A program made the position numbers and the translations under genes. 64,000 nucleotides of DNA, from NCBI GenBank assembly GCA_024399955.1, contig JAKSNH010000004.1:62001-126000 (forward strand). The letters are read 5' to 3'. Position 1 is the stretch's first letter, and each line of letters opens with the position of its first letter. This stretch comes from Paludibacteraceae bacterium (GTDB lineage Bacteria; Bacteroidota; Bacteroidia; Bacteroidales; Paludibacteraceae). Below the pieces are notes generated by a model. The model saw nothing but the letters and a program-made list of their open reading frames with translations. It ran no database searches and was not told the origin of the DNA. This document shows, one piece after another, positions 1 to 6,843 of the stretch.

Positions 1-309
1 TTTCAGCAGAATAAAACGTTCCAAATCACCATGCGTGTCATTCGTATCTTAGTCGTCCTCTTGGTGGCTCACGCTGCGTATACACTCATGACTCCGGCAT
101 CGTTTATTGAATACACCAGCTGGATCATCTTTGCCGTCGTCTTCATCCTCATGCTCCTGCCTCTATTCAAAAAAAAGTCCCCTGCCACCTGCCACCTGTC
201 ACCTGCCACCTGTAACCTGTCCCCTGCCACCTGCCACCTGTCCCTTCTCTCTAACCCCATTCTCCTCATCCTCCTTTCCGGCCTCACCGGCTGGTTATTA
301 TATGCTTGA
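1..309 (+). CDS. C-terminal end of a membrane protein (possibly ComEC)
   Basis: The reading frame is open from the first base and stops at 307-309, so this is the 3' part of a gene that starts upstream. The visible end has two hydrophobic segments, a short one after MRVIRILVVLLV and a longer one around WIIFAVVFILMLLPL, then a low-complexity stretch (SPATC repeated with a 7-residue period), then a last hydrophobic segment ending GWLLYA. The SPATC stretch is encoded by a 7-bp repeat array, not by normal protein sequence. The next gene starts 3 bases after the stop and is a DHH phosphoesterase; from general knowledge a ComEC/Rec2 DNA-uptake channel often precedes that gene in Bacteroidales. That neighbourhood is the only reason for suggesting ComEC; no diagnostic motif is visible in this fragment. 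Confidence 0.45.
   Translation, partial: FQQNKTFQITMRVIRILVVLLVAHAAYTLMTPASFIEYTSWIIFAVVFILMLLPLFKKKSPATCHLSPATCNLSPATCHLSLLSNPILLILLSGLTGWLLYA
181..243 (+). repeat. 7-bp tandem array inside a coding gene
   Basis: Nine consecutive heptads follow the pattern CCTGYCA, with variants CCTGTAA and CCTGTCC. Three heptads make 21 bp, so in frame they give a 7-residue protein period (SPATCHL, SPATCNL). The array sits between two hydrophobic segments of the upstream membrane protein and keeps its frame. The same heptad type recurs inside the next gene at 662-703. Confidence 0.85.
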
Positions 310-312
310 TAT

Positions 313-1407
313 ATGATTCATCCGTTAATTGATACTCAACTCATTTCTCGTGCCAAGCAACTGATTGATCAGGCACAAACGATTGTTGTTGTAACGCATA
401 TCTCCCCTGACGGAGATGCTATGGGTTCGTCGTTGGCTATGCGGTGGTTCCTCCTAGACCTCGGCAAGCGTGTCACGGTCATTGTGCCGAATGAATTTCC
501 TGCTTTCTTAAGTTGGTTGCCCGGAGCGCAAGATGATGTTATCTTTGATAAGGATCCTGATGCAGCAACGGCGTTATTAGATGCCGCCGATTTGGTTATT
601 GTCACCGACTTCCAGGAACCCAAACGCAGTGGTAAAATGGCAGATTGGTTCACCAAAAATTCTGCCCCCTTCCCCCTGTCCCCTGCCACCTGCCCCCACA
701 CTCCAATCATTATGATCGACCATCACCTGCATCCGTCGGATATGGCTGATGTCACCATCTCCTATCCCCAGTGTGCTTCTGCTTCCGAACTCGTCTATCG
801 CTTCATCCTCCAATACATACAGTCTTCTATATCGGAGTGCCCGGAGGCACCTCTAAACGCTCAACGCTACACGCTCAACGCTCAACTCTCCACCTGCATC
901 TACACCGGCATGATGACCGACACCGGCAATTTCCAATTCAATAGCAACGATGCCGAGATGTACGAGATTGTGGCGGAACTGATGCGTGCCGGAGTGAATA
1001 AGGATGAGTGTTACGATAAGGTCTTTAATCAGTACCACGAAGGACGTATGCGTCTGGTGGGGTACTGTTTACATACCAAGATGCGTGTCTTCCCCGAGCA
1101 TCATGTGGCGTTGATTGCACTCAGTAGTAAGGAACTCAAACAATTCAATTTCCGCAGTGGTGATGCCGAGGGAATAGTCAATATGCCCTTGCAAATCAGT
1201 TCAATCTATTATAGCGTCTTTATGCGGGAAGATACCGATAAGATCAAACTCAGTTTCCGAAGCCAGGGCGACCGACCCGTCAATACATTTGCTGCAGATA
1301 TCTTCAATGGTGGCGGACATAAGAACGCTGCCGGAGGCGAACATTATGGCACCCTCCGCGAAGCCGTCCACCTGTTCCTAAATAACTACGAAAAGTATTG
1401 CAAATAG
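313..1407 (+). CDS. nrnA: DHH/DHHA1 phosphoesterase, NrnA-like
   Basis: Cytoplasmic Mn-dependent phosphoesterase of the NrnA type, which degrades short oligoribonucleotides and dephosphorylates pAp. The metal-binding motifs are in order: HISPDGDAMGSS (residues 29-40), a TDF with Asp99, IDHHLHP (DHH 136-138) and TGMMTDTGNF (Asp203). The DHHA1 substrate motif GGGHKNAAGG lies near residues 333-342. At 364 residues it is about 20-30 longer than usual for the family. The extra length matches two low-complexity insertions: residues about 117-130, encoded by a 7-bp repeat array, and residues about 172-193, encoded by a unit of the 11/33-bp repeat family plus further heptads. Both keep the frame and fall between conserved motifs, so the enzyme is probably active. 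It starts 3 bases after the preceding stop, suggesting co-transcription. Confidence 0.88.
   Translation: MIHPLIDTQLISRAKQLIDQAQTIVVVTHISPDGDAMGSSLAMRWFLLDLGKRVTVIVPNEFPAFLSWLPGAQDDVIFDKDPDAATALLDAADLVIVTDFQEPKRSGKMADWFTKNSAPFPLSPATCPHTPIIMIDHHLHPSDMADVTISYPQCASASELVYRFILQYIQSSISECPEAPLNAQRYTLNAQLSTCIYTGMMTDTGNFQFNSNDAEMYEIVAELMRAGVNKDECYDKVFNQYHEGRMRLVGYCLHTKMRVFPEHHVALIALSSKELKQFNFRSGDAEGIVNMPLQISSIYYSVFMREDTDKIKLSFRSQGDRPVNTFAADIFNGGGHKNAAGGEHYGTLREAVHLFLNNYEKYCK
662..703 (+). repeat. 7-bp array inserted in nrnA
   Basis: Six degenerate heptads of the type CTGCCCC, CTTCCCC and CTGTCCC encode the nrnA residues just before the DHH motif (the protein reads PLSPATCPHTP). The array shares its heptad type with 181-243. 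It lies in a loop position between conserved motifs and preserves the frame. Confidence 0.75.
828..890 (+). repeat. 33-bp-family unit plus 7-bp array inside nrnA
   Basis: Bases 828-855 match the dispersed unit TATCGGTGTGCCCGGAGGCA seen at 15311 and 25216, here with GGAGTG in place of GGTGTG. They contain the small palindrome GTGCC-CGGA-GGCAC. Directly after come five heptads of the type AACGCTC (856-890). Together they encode about 21 residues of NrnA (SECPEAPLNAQ and following). A repeat that is intergenic elsewhere is here translated in the middle of an enzyme. Confidence 0.75.
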
Positions 1408-1443
1408 GTGCTTACTTTTAGATTTTTGACATTGCAAATGGTC

Positions 1444-1521
1444 ATGACCAACTTCGACACGGAGGGGGAATGCTGCATACATGTGCCTTGCAAGGATGGG
1501 CTTTATATCCTAGTAGACTAA
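1444..1521 (+). pseudogene. Possible remnant of a secreted-protein C-terminus
   Basis: A 25-codon open stretch between nrnA and the 11-bp array ends in VPCKDGLYILVD and a stop. The G-x-Y-I-L ending resembles the last beta strand of type IX sorting domains, but the stretch is far too short to be sure. It has no ribosome site or promoter that I can see. It may be a leftover 3' end or chance. Confidence 0.2.
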
Positions 1522-1522
1522 C

Positions 1523-1566
1523 GCGGCAATCAGGCGGTAATCACACGGAAATTACGCGGAAAACAC
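1523..1566. repeat. 11-bp degenerate tandem array
   Basis: Four back-to-back 11-mers start GCGG or ACGG, the first two being GCGGCAATCAG and GCGGTAATCAC. Units differ by substitutions but the 11-bp phase is exact. The array ends directly before an 8-bp array at 1570. Confidence 0.8.
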
Positions 1567-1569
1567 AAG

Positions 1570-1597
1570 CAATTAGCCAATTAACCAATTAGCCAAG
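1570..1597. repeat. 8-bp tandem array at a gene end
   Basis: Three units CAATTAGC, CAATTAAC, CAATTAGC and a partial fourth. On the minus strand the array encodes the last residues and the stop of the AAA/DUF4143 remnant (ANWLIG). The reverse complement of the same array type lies before rnhB at 63687-63733. Confidence 0.8.
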
Positions 1598-2029
1598 TCC
1601 TTCACCAAAATTCCCTGATAGTCATATTCAGGATGACGTGTACGAGCAATAAGCCATTTAGGATAGTTGTCACGTATCTGCAATAAGGGAGAAAATTCTC
1701 GATGCTGTGTATCTATGGAGGATATATCATCACAAACCTGTATGTAAATCTTCTCGTTTTGTTTTAGTGCCACAAAATCTATCTCTTTTTGATATAACAT
1801 TCCGGCATACACTTCATATCCTCTACGCTGCAATTCCATTGCCACTATGTTCTCATATATTCTCCCATAATCCATGTTTTTAGTGCCTAATTTAGCAAAA
1901 CGGAACGCATGATCTGCTAAATAATATTTATCTTGTGATGCAATGTATTTTTTGCCACGGATATCAAAGCGGCGTACCTTGCATTCGTTTAAGGCAATCT
2001 AAATACGATGAACGTTCAATTAATTTCAT
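1573..2029 (-). pseudogene. AAA ATPase/DUF4143 gene with internal deletion
   Basis: The C-terminal part is intact and typical of Bacteroidota AAA ATPases with a DUF4143 nuclease-like end. It runs from [20 protein letters not shown] (encoded near 1900-1965) through [20 protein letters not shown] and [18 protein letters not shown] to the stop at 1573. At 2027-2029 there is a start codon opening a peptide [15 protein letters not shown], which is how these proteins normally begin. The roughly 250-residue ATPase core with Walker A and B is missing, and the two ends are joined out of frame near 1980-2001. I infer an internal deletion that left both gene ends and the promoter (2120-2151). A protein of 100 residues could still start at 1875. 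It is the third member of this broad family in the window. Confidence 0.75.
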
Positions 2030-2119
2030 AACACATTATTCTATTTCATAAAATCACAAATAAATCAAAAATGCGAAATAAACTAGCACAACGGCATATA
2101 TATCACACTATTTCGACTG

Positions 2120-2151
2120 CAAAGGTACTACTTTTTTCTGGAATATGCAAA
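2120..2151 (-). promoter_or_regulatory. Bacteroidota-type promoter of the AAA remnant
   Basis: On the minus strand: TTTG (2148-2151), a 20-bp spacer and TACCTTTG (2120-2127). The predicted start is about 85 bp before the start codon at 2029. Confidence 0.65.
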
Positions 2152-2220
2152 TAAAAAGAGCAAAAATCACTTATAATTCCCCAATTATTGCCATGTTATG
2201 GGATTATGTTTGAATGTTTT

Positions 2221-2307
2221 TCGGTAACTCGGCTGGTTTAGGCTGGGTTTAGGGGGGAGTCGCAGGGGATTATAAACACCCGACAAAAACCCGATGTCGA
2301 AACGGCG
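2221..2307. repeat. 11-bp degenerate tandem array
   Basis: Eight units can be laid out, seven of 11 bp and one of 10 bp. The clearest pairs are GCTGGTTTAG/GCTGGGTTTAG and AACACCCGACA/AAAACCCGATG. As at 1523-1597, an 8-bp array follows immediately. Confidence 0.65.
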
Positions 2308-2424
2308 AGCAATTAGTTAATTAAGAATCAGCCAAGTAGCCATTATAGATGCCAATAGTAGCAAATAGGAAGGCGCAGAAGATGATATCCTCAAATCTTC
2401 AATCCATATTATTTAGGACAACTT

Positions 2425-2658
2425 CTAGTGCCGACCACGCACAAGTTGTTGATTCTTACCACATTGATCTAGGAAGGATTCCACTAATTTGACTTCCAAA
2501 TCAGGAAACGATTCTACTATTTTAATCTTACCATATAGAGGGTACGTTTTCCCATCCTTAGTGATGGTACAATTCTCTTTGTCTATCGTCACATCGTCAT
2601 TTGCCCACAAAGGCAAAGTCAGCAACGAAATGGCAATTATTAGAAAACGTTTACTCAT
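2425..2658 (-). CDS. Small secreted protein with VESFPD-type repeats
   Basis: 77 residues starting at the ATG at 2656-2658, which overlaps the stop of the upstream gene (ATGA), so translation is probably coupled. It has a signal peptide (MSKRFLIIAISLLTLPLWA, cleavage expected before NDD) and no lipobox. The mature part contains a near-repeat KIVESFPDLEVKLVESFLD. From general knowledge this pattern belongs to small Bacteroidota proteins built of short beta repeats, usually longer than this. The sequence stops soon after CGKNQQLVRGRH, so it may be truncated. Function unknown. It is the last gene of a three-gene run with the YopX-like gene and the PD-(D/E)xK-like gene. Confidence 0.5.
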   Translation of the reverse strand: MSKRFLIIAISLLTLPLWANDDVTIDKENCTITKDGKTYPLYGKIKIVESFPDLEVKLVESFLDQCGKNQQLVRGRH

Positions 2659-3787
2659 TGTATATATGGATATTTTTCTTTGATAACTTTCCAAAATGAT
2701 TCAGGCAGATAGACATTAGGATGATTCACAGCATGTGCGAACCAAAGTGCAACTTGCTCTACCGTATATCCTGCAATACCACAACCGACCGCTGTTACCA
2801 AAAAATGCTTTTGCGGATGTTGCTTGGCACAATTAAAGAAATCTTTAACTGCTTGTCTAAACGAGGCATCTCCCTCCATCGTTGGTAACGCATAACATTG
2901 CCCTGTCAGTCCTTCTCCCACGCCCCATTCTGCGCCAAAATGCTCCATTGCATACCGAGCAGCACCGCCACCGTGAACCCCTTGTTTATTGCTACCGAAC
3001 ACAAAAATTTCGTTATCTTGTAATGTGTTTATTCTATCCGATGACACGCGTTTGGATGGTCTTCCGAAATAAGGACGAGATTGCTCTTTCGGAAACGTCA
3101 TATTCCAATCGAATTGCCCTGTAATAGCAGAGACAACGGTATATGACATATCGTCTTTCTCAAAATTAGGAGTTATCTTACCCCATTCCAAATGTTTTTG
3201 CAAATTAGGATTCGTGCCCCACATCGTAGAAATATCCTCTGCTGCGACCCAAGTATTTTTAATCTTATCAAACGACAATTTATAAAAGATAGTACCGACA
3301 CGTTTAGGAGGTTCCGGAAGGTCTTGTAATAAGAGCATACAATTATCCATCGGGAAGCCATATCCTTCATAAGTGTTTGCCGAAACCACATGATAGTTCC
3401 TTTCATTTGCCCAATTATCTTTCGGATGAATATTGCACATATCGCCCGTAAAAATAGGTTGCCCGTCATGGTCAACAAAAGGCGTTTGAATACCGCAAAA
3501 TGCCACTTTGTGGGCAAAGCCACGATGAGGTACTCTCGACCGAAAGCACCTATCACCGCCTTTGGTTCGTGCAGATATTCCCATGCAGGTTGGGTATCAA
3601 AAACATACATTTTATCTTCGTAGAAAAAGAAATCACCAAAGCGAGCAACATAAAACTGTATATCGCCCACACTATAACGAACAATTATATTCGGTAAGTT
3701 TTGTATATGTCCTGAGGCAATCTGCTCCATATATTGAGCAGTAATCTCCATAAGAGCCTCTTCGGTTAGAACGGTTGGAAAATTCAT
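2655..3787 (-). pseudogene. YopX-like/A1S_2505-like gene with one frameshift
   Basis: Two overlapping frames together make one protein of about 377 residues. The first frame begins at the ATG at 3785-3787 (MNFPTVLTEEALMEITAQ) and is sensible up to GAFGREYLIV. The second frame takes over with GFAHKVAFCGIQTPFVDHDG near 3518-3525 and runs to the stop at 2655. One missing base (GTGG-CTTTG instead of GTGGGCTTTG) would explain it. The middle (PFVDHDGQPIFTGD) is YopX-like. The C-terminal domain has IFVFGSNKQGVHGGGAARYA and LVTAVGCGIAGYT, the signature of the phage-associated A1S_2505-like family. No catalytic role is established. An assembly error, a real mutation or frameshifting cannot be told apart from one sequence. 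Confidence 0.7.
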
Positions 3788-3791
3788 AGTA

Positions 3792-4583
3792 TTAATCAAT
3801 AATTTTTGTCAATATATTTATGTTATTAGGTTTAACAGGTCCCCAAATAAATGCACCTAAACAAGATGTAAACTGATGAATTTCTCCTAATGGTTGTACC
3901 TCAAATGTGTTGATGTTGGTTGGCACATCCTCTTGTAAATAGAAACCATAATAGGTTTGATTGTATCGTTTTTCAAAAGTTTGACCTGCAAGAGACGGGA
4001 ATTGCTCAAAATGTTTTTTCATTTCCGAATGCAATTGTTCAGGTGTTCCATATTGAGTATTCGAGGTATATTTGAGCGATGCAAGCATTTGTGAATAAGG
4101 TTTACCTGTATCATCTGCACCTTGTCCTGTCTCTAAGAATACAAAGTATAAATCTGCACTGGTTGCAAGTTTATCTTGATGCGCGAATTTGCACATTTTA
4201 ACTACATCGTGGGCAAATTCTTCTAAATACCATTTCTCTGGGCGCACAATTGACTGTGCCTTAAACTCAATCAAAGCAACCACATATGCGGGATTGCCAG
4301 ATTGCATTTTTAGAATAGCTAAATCTACACGTTCTCTATTCCATTTTATTTTCGGTTGCCATTCCTTAATTACAAGGTATTGACCTTGATAAGACTGTTC
4401 TAATAACGTATGTAATCGCCATGCAATTTTATCACGTATTTGACCTTCATTCTTGCCTTCCATAGACAAAAATGCAAGTTCGTTTTTGTCAAACCCACCA
4501 TTAATCTCCTTGAGAGTGATTTCAATGAGATGTCTTACAATTTCATAATCAGATGCTGTGTTTTGTAATTCTTCTTTTTCCAT
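3792..4583 (-). CDS. PD-(D/E)xK nuclease-like protein
   Basis: 263 residues using the ATG at 4581-4583, which has AAAGGAAAAATT before it; two in-frame starts further upstream exist but lie in promoter-like sequence. The core RVDLAIL (Asp87) followed by VALIEFKAQ (Glu106, Lys108) is a D...ExK pattern as in PD-(D/E)xK nuclease folds. The N-terminal half is polar and possibly helical. I do not recognise a named family. The gene is followed 4 bases later by the YopX/A1S_2505-like gene and then the small secreted protein, so the three form a likely operon. A TACTTTTG box lies just upstream at 4612-4619 but has no well-spaced -33 partner. Both domain types are common in phage or defence settings; a defence role is only inference. 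Confidence 0.55.
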   Translation of the reverse strand: MEKEELQNTASDYEIVRHLIEITLKEINGGFDKNELAFLSMEGKNEGQIRDKIAWRLHTLLEQSYQGQYLVIKEWQPKIKWNRERVDLAILKMQSGNPAYVVALIEFKAQSIVRPEKWYLEEFAHDVVKMCKFAHQDKLATSADLYFVFLETGQGADDTGKPYSQMLASLKYTSNTQYGTPEQLHSEMKKHFEQFPSLAGQTFEKRYNQTYYGFYLQEDVPTNINTFEVQPLGEIHQFTSCLGAFIWGPVKPNNINILTKIID

Positions 4584-4717
4584 AATTTTTCCTTTCATTG
4601 ATTTAACACTGCAAAAGTAGTGATTCAAAATGCCAAATTATGGCAGTTAGATGAATAAATTGTACTTTTTGCTCCTTTTCGCCAGCAAAGGTACTGTTTC
4701 AAAGTGTCATTTTGGTG

Positions 4718-5854
4718 TCACTTTGTATATTTTTTTTGTTTTTCGATTAGTTTTTGTTCAGCAAGAGATGCTTCTATATCTTCTATTGAAGGCAATGATG
4801 ACTTTAAATCTTCTGCCATCGATTGAGTTATTTCTGTTTCCCAAGAAGCAACCCCAACTGGTTTATTGACAGATTCCAAAGAATATCTAACTACAGTCTC
4901 GTTCTTGTTTTTGACTAACAACAAGCCAATAGTAGGAGCATCAGAAGGATGACGTAAGACCCTATCCACAATGTTTTGATACATAACCAACTGCCCCATC
5001 ATACCCGGATTAAAATCGACTGCCTTGAGTTCCACAACAACAAAGCAACGCAGTTTGAGATGATAGAAAAGCATATCAATATAAAAATCATCTCCCCCAC
5101 ATTCCAAATGAACCTGTCTCCCCACATACGAAAAACCTTGTCCTAATTCAAGAAGAAATTTCTCAATATGCGCCGATAAGCCATCTTCTATCTCCTTTTC
5201 TCTACTATGAGAATCTGCTCCCGTAAAATCTAACAAAAAAGGATCTTTGAACAGATATTGCATCATATCAGAATCCATTTCAGGCAACGACTGCTCAAAA
5301 TTATTGGGCAATTGGCCTTCGCGCTCCAATGTATATGCCTCCAATTGAAACTCCAAGATATTATAACTCCAGCCGTATTTATATGCTGCTAATGCGTATG
5401 CCAAGCGACGATTGGGTTCTTTGACTTTCTCCATGAGGCAAATATTATGACGCCATGATAATCGTGCAACACTACGTTGCACAATTGCTTCATCTTGCCA
5501 TGTCTCTGCAAATTTACGCATATATTTCAAATTGCGAGGTGAAAAACCTTTCAACTCAGGATACGCTTTCTTAATATCAGCAGATAAACGGTCAATAATT
5601 TTTGCGCCCCATCCTTCTGACGCTTGATATTCAAGAATCTGTTTGCCAATATGATAATACATCATCATCATTTGTGTATTGGCAGATATCATTACGCGAC
5701 GACGGCTGACAGAAATCTCCGTTTTGATAGAAGATAAAAATCCGGCATACCACGTCGGTAATTCAGAGTCTGGCATTGCGACAGGGAAGAACACGCCATC
5801 TTGTAGTGGTTTTATACCCAACCTATCTTGCGATCTTTTGTTCGATTTTTCCAT
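4718..5854 (-). CDS. DUF1016/YhcG-type PDDEXK nuclease
   Basis: 378 residues, full length for the family. The N-terminal DUF1016_N region includes YYHIGKQILEYQ (about 66-77) and GFSPRNLKYMRKFAETW (about 103-119). The C-terminal PDDEXK domain has DDFYIDMLFYH (Asp260), VVVELKAVDFNP (Glu275, Lys277) and GQLVMYQNIVD. These proteins are predicted nucleases found with restriction systems and mobile DNA; their exact substrate is not settled. The start at 5854 is supported by the promoter at 5899-5930, which would give a leader of about 35 nt. Unlike most neighbours it is intact. It shares direction with the surrounding accessory genes but has its own promoter. Confidence 0.85.
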   Translation of the reverse strand: MEKSNKRSQDRLGIKPLQDGVFFPVAMPDSELPTWYAGFLSSIKTEISVSRRRVMISANTQMMMMYYHIGKQILEYQASEGWGAKIIDRLSADIKKAYPELKGFSPRNLKYMRKFAETWQDEAIVQRSVARLSWRHNICLMEKVKEPNRRLAYALAAYKYGWSYNILEFQLEAYTLEREGQLPNNFEQSLPEMDSDMMQYLFKDPFLLDFTGADSHSREKEIEDGLSAHIEKFLLELGQGFSYVGRQVHLECGGDDFYIDMLFYHLKLRCFVVVELKAVDFNPGMMGQLVMYQNIVDRVLRHPSDAPTIGLLLVKNKNETVVRYSLESVNKPVGVASWETEITQSMAEDLKSSLPSIEDIEASLAEQKLIEKQKKYTK

Positions 5855-5898
5855 ATTGTTTCAATTATCAATGGTCAGTAATTTTGCATTTTGCGATG

Positions 5899-5930
5899 CA
5901 AAATTACAAAGAATTTTTGAGATTTCCAAA
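5899..5930 (-). promoter_or_regulatory. Promoter of the DUF1016 gene
   Basis: Minus strand: TTTG (5927-5930), 20-bp spacer, TAATTTTG (5899-5906). It is the best-placed promoter in the accessory strip. Confidence 0.7.
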
Positions 5931-5949
5931 TAACAGGAAACTTTGGGAG

Positions 5950-6612
5950 TTATTTCTTTTCCCTCAATTCTTGATAAACAGTTCGCCAGGTCGCTTCAAA
6001 ATGATCTATTGTTGCTAACCAAGCTGGCATATCTCGGTTTATCCAACCGAGGATTGTTAACAGATTTGTATGAATTTGATGGATATAATTCAAGTCCCAA
6101 CAAATAGCCTCATGGTGGAAAATGCGATTTCTTAATTTGCGTAGAACATTACAAGGTGTTGAGACATTTTTACGTTGCCGTTGATTCTTAGGCATGTATG
6201 GGAATGCTTTTCGCAATGCTTTCCATAAGAACAACTCATATTGGCTATTTAAAAGCATAACCTAAAATCCGAATGTAAGTTCAGATATGACCTTGTCAGG
6301 ATATACTAGTTCTCCACGATCTTGAATATGATGAATTGCCTGCGCTATTTCTATACTTAGGTTTTTAAGTTGCGGCGTTTCTGAGAACACTTCATACCAA
6401 TCATCGCGTTTTGTCATTGCGCTCAATTCTGAACTTAAAGCATTTCTTAGAACGACTTCAAACACAGAAAGACTGGTGTAAAAAGACTCTGCCAATCGGA
6501 TATTTGCTTTGTAGTGTTGAACAGCTGCATCGGAATCGTCATGATGATAACGCAAATACTTGCTCATTCGTTGAGTAGAGAATGCGGATTGTAAAAGTTC
6601 AAGTTCAGTCAT
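5950..6612 (-). pseudogene. Abi-like (Abi_2 type) gene with an amber stop
   Basis: A single frame runs from the ATG at 6610-6612 (MTELELLQSAFSTQRMSKYL) to the stop at 5950, interrupted only by TAG at 6262-6264. Before the stop it reads KVISELTFGF, after it VMLLNSQYELFLWKALRKAF and then VLRKLRNRIFHHEAICW. In this family the FGF is normally followed by Trp, so one G-to-A change (TGG to TAG) explains the break. The rest of the frame, about 220 residues, is intact, which points to a very recent event, a polymorphism or readthrough. Abi_2-type proteins are linked to phage abortive infection in Gram-positive bacteria; the role here is unproven. It has its own promoter at 6685-6716. Confidence 0.75.
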
Positions 6613-6620
6613 AGCATAAT

Positions 6621-6675
6621 AAAAGAAAAACCCGGATTCATCACCAGCACTAAGTCTGGGAGAGGAATTACCGGG
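6621..6675 (-). terminator. Hairpin plus U-run in the Abi leader
   Basis: In the minus-strand transcript, CCCGG (TA) ATTC near 6665-6675 can pair with GAATCCGGG (6631-6639), followed at once by TTTTTCTTTT (6621-6630). This terminator-like structure lies between the promoter and the start codon of the Abi-like gene, so it may act as an attenuator. The loop is long (about 25 nt) and the stem is bulged. Confidence 0.35.
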
Positions 6676-6684
6676 ACTGCGGTG

Positions 6685-6716
6685 CAAAGGTACTGCTTTT
6701 TTTTGATATGACCAAA
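6685..6716 (-). promoter_or_regulatory. Promoter of the Abi-like gene
   Basis: Minus strand: TTTG (6713-6716), 20-bp spacer, TACCTTTG (6685-6692). It leaves a leader of about 65 nt with the hairpin at 6621-6675. Confidence 0.7.
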
Positions 6717-6843
6717 TAATTTTGCAAAAAAATACACTTTTTACCGAATTTAAGTGATTTTTATATCAGAGAAGGGTTATCATACCGATAACTAACTCTC
6801 GAAGAGAATCAGCCCGATTTTTTTTTGTAACTATCCTAATTCT

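Larger units (their letters stand above)
2030..2424. other. 395-bp gap between two minus-strand genes
   Basis: No convincing gene. It holds the promoter at 2120-2151, an 11-bp array at 2221-2307 and, directly after it, a degraded 8-bp array at about 2310-2336 (CAATTAGT, TAATTAAG, AATCAGCC). The minus strand has a 24-codon open stretch ending in YNGYLADS at the 8-bp array; it looks like eroded coding DNA but is unidentifiable. Confidence 0.5.

Noticed and set aside
4612..4693. Promoters with TACTTTTG (4612-4619) and TACCTTTG (4686-4693) before the nuclease-like gene
   Set aside because: Good -7 boxes, but no TTTG-like box at the 20-bp spacing found in the other eleven promoters, so not listed as features.
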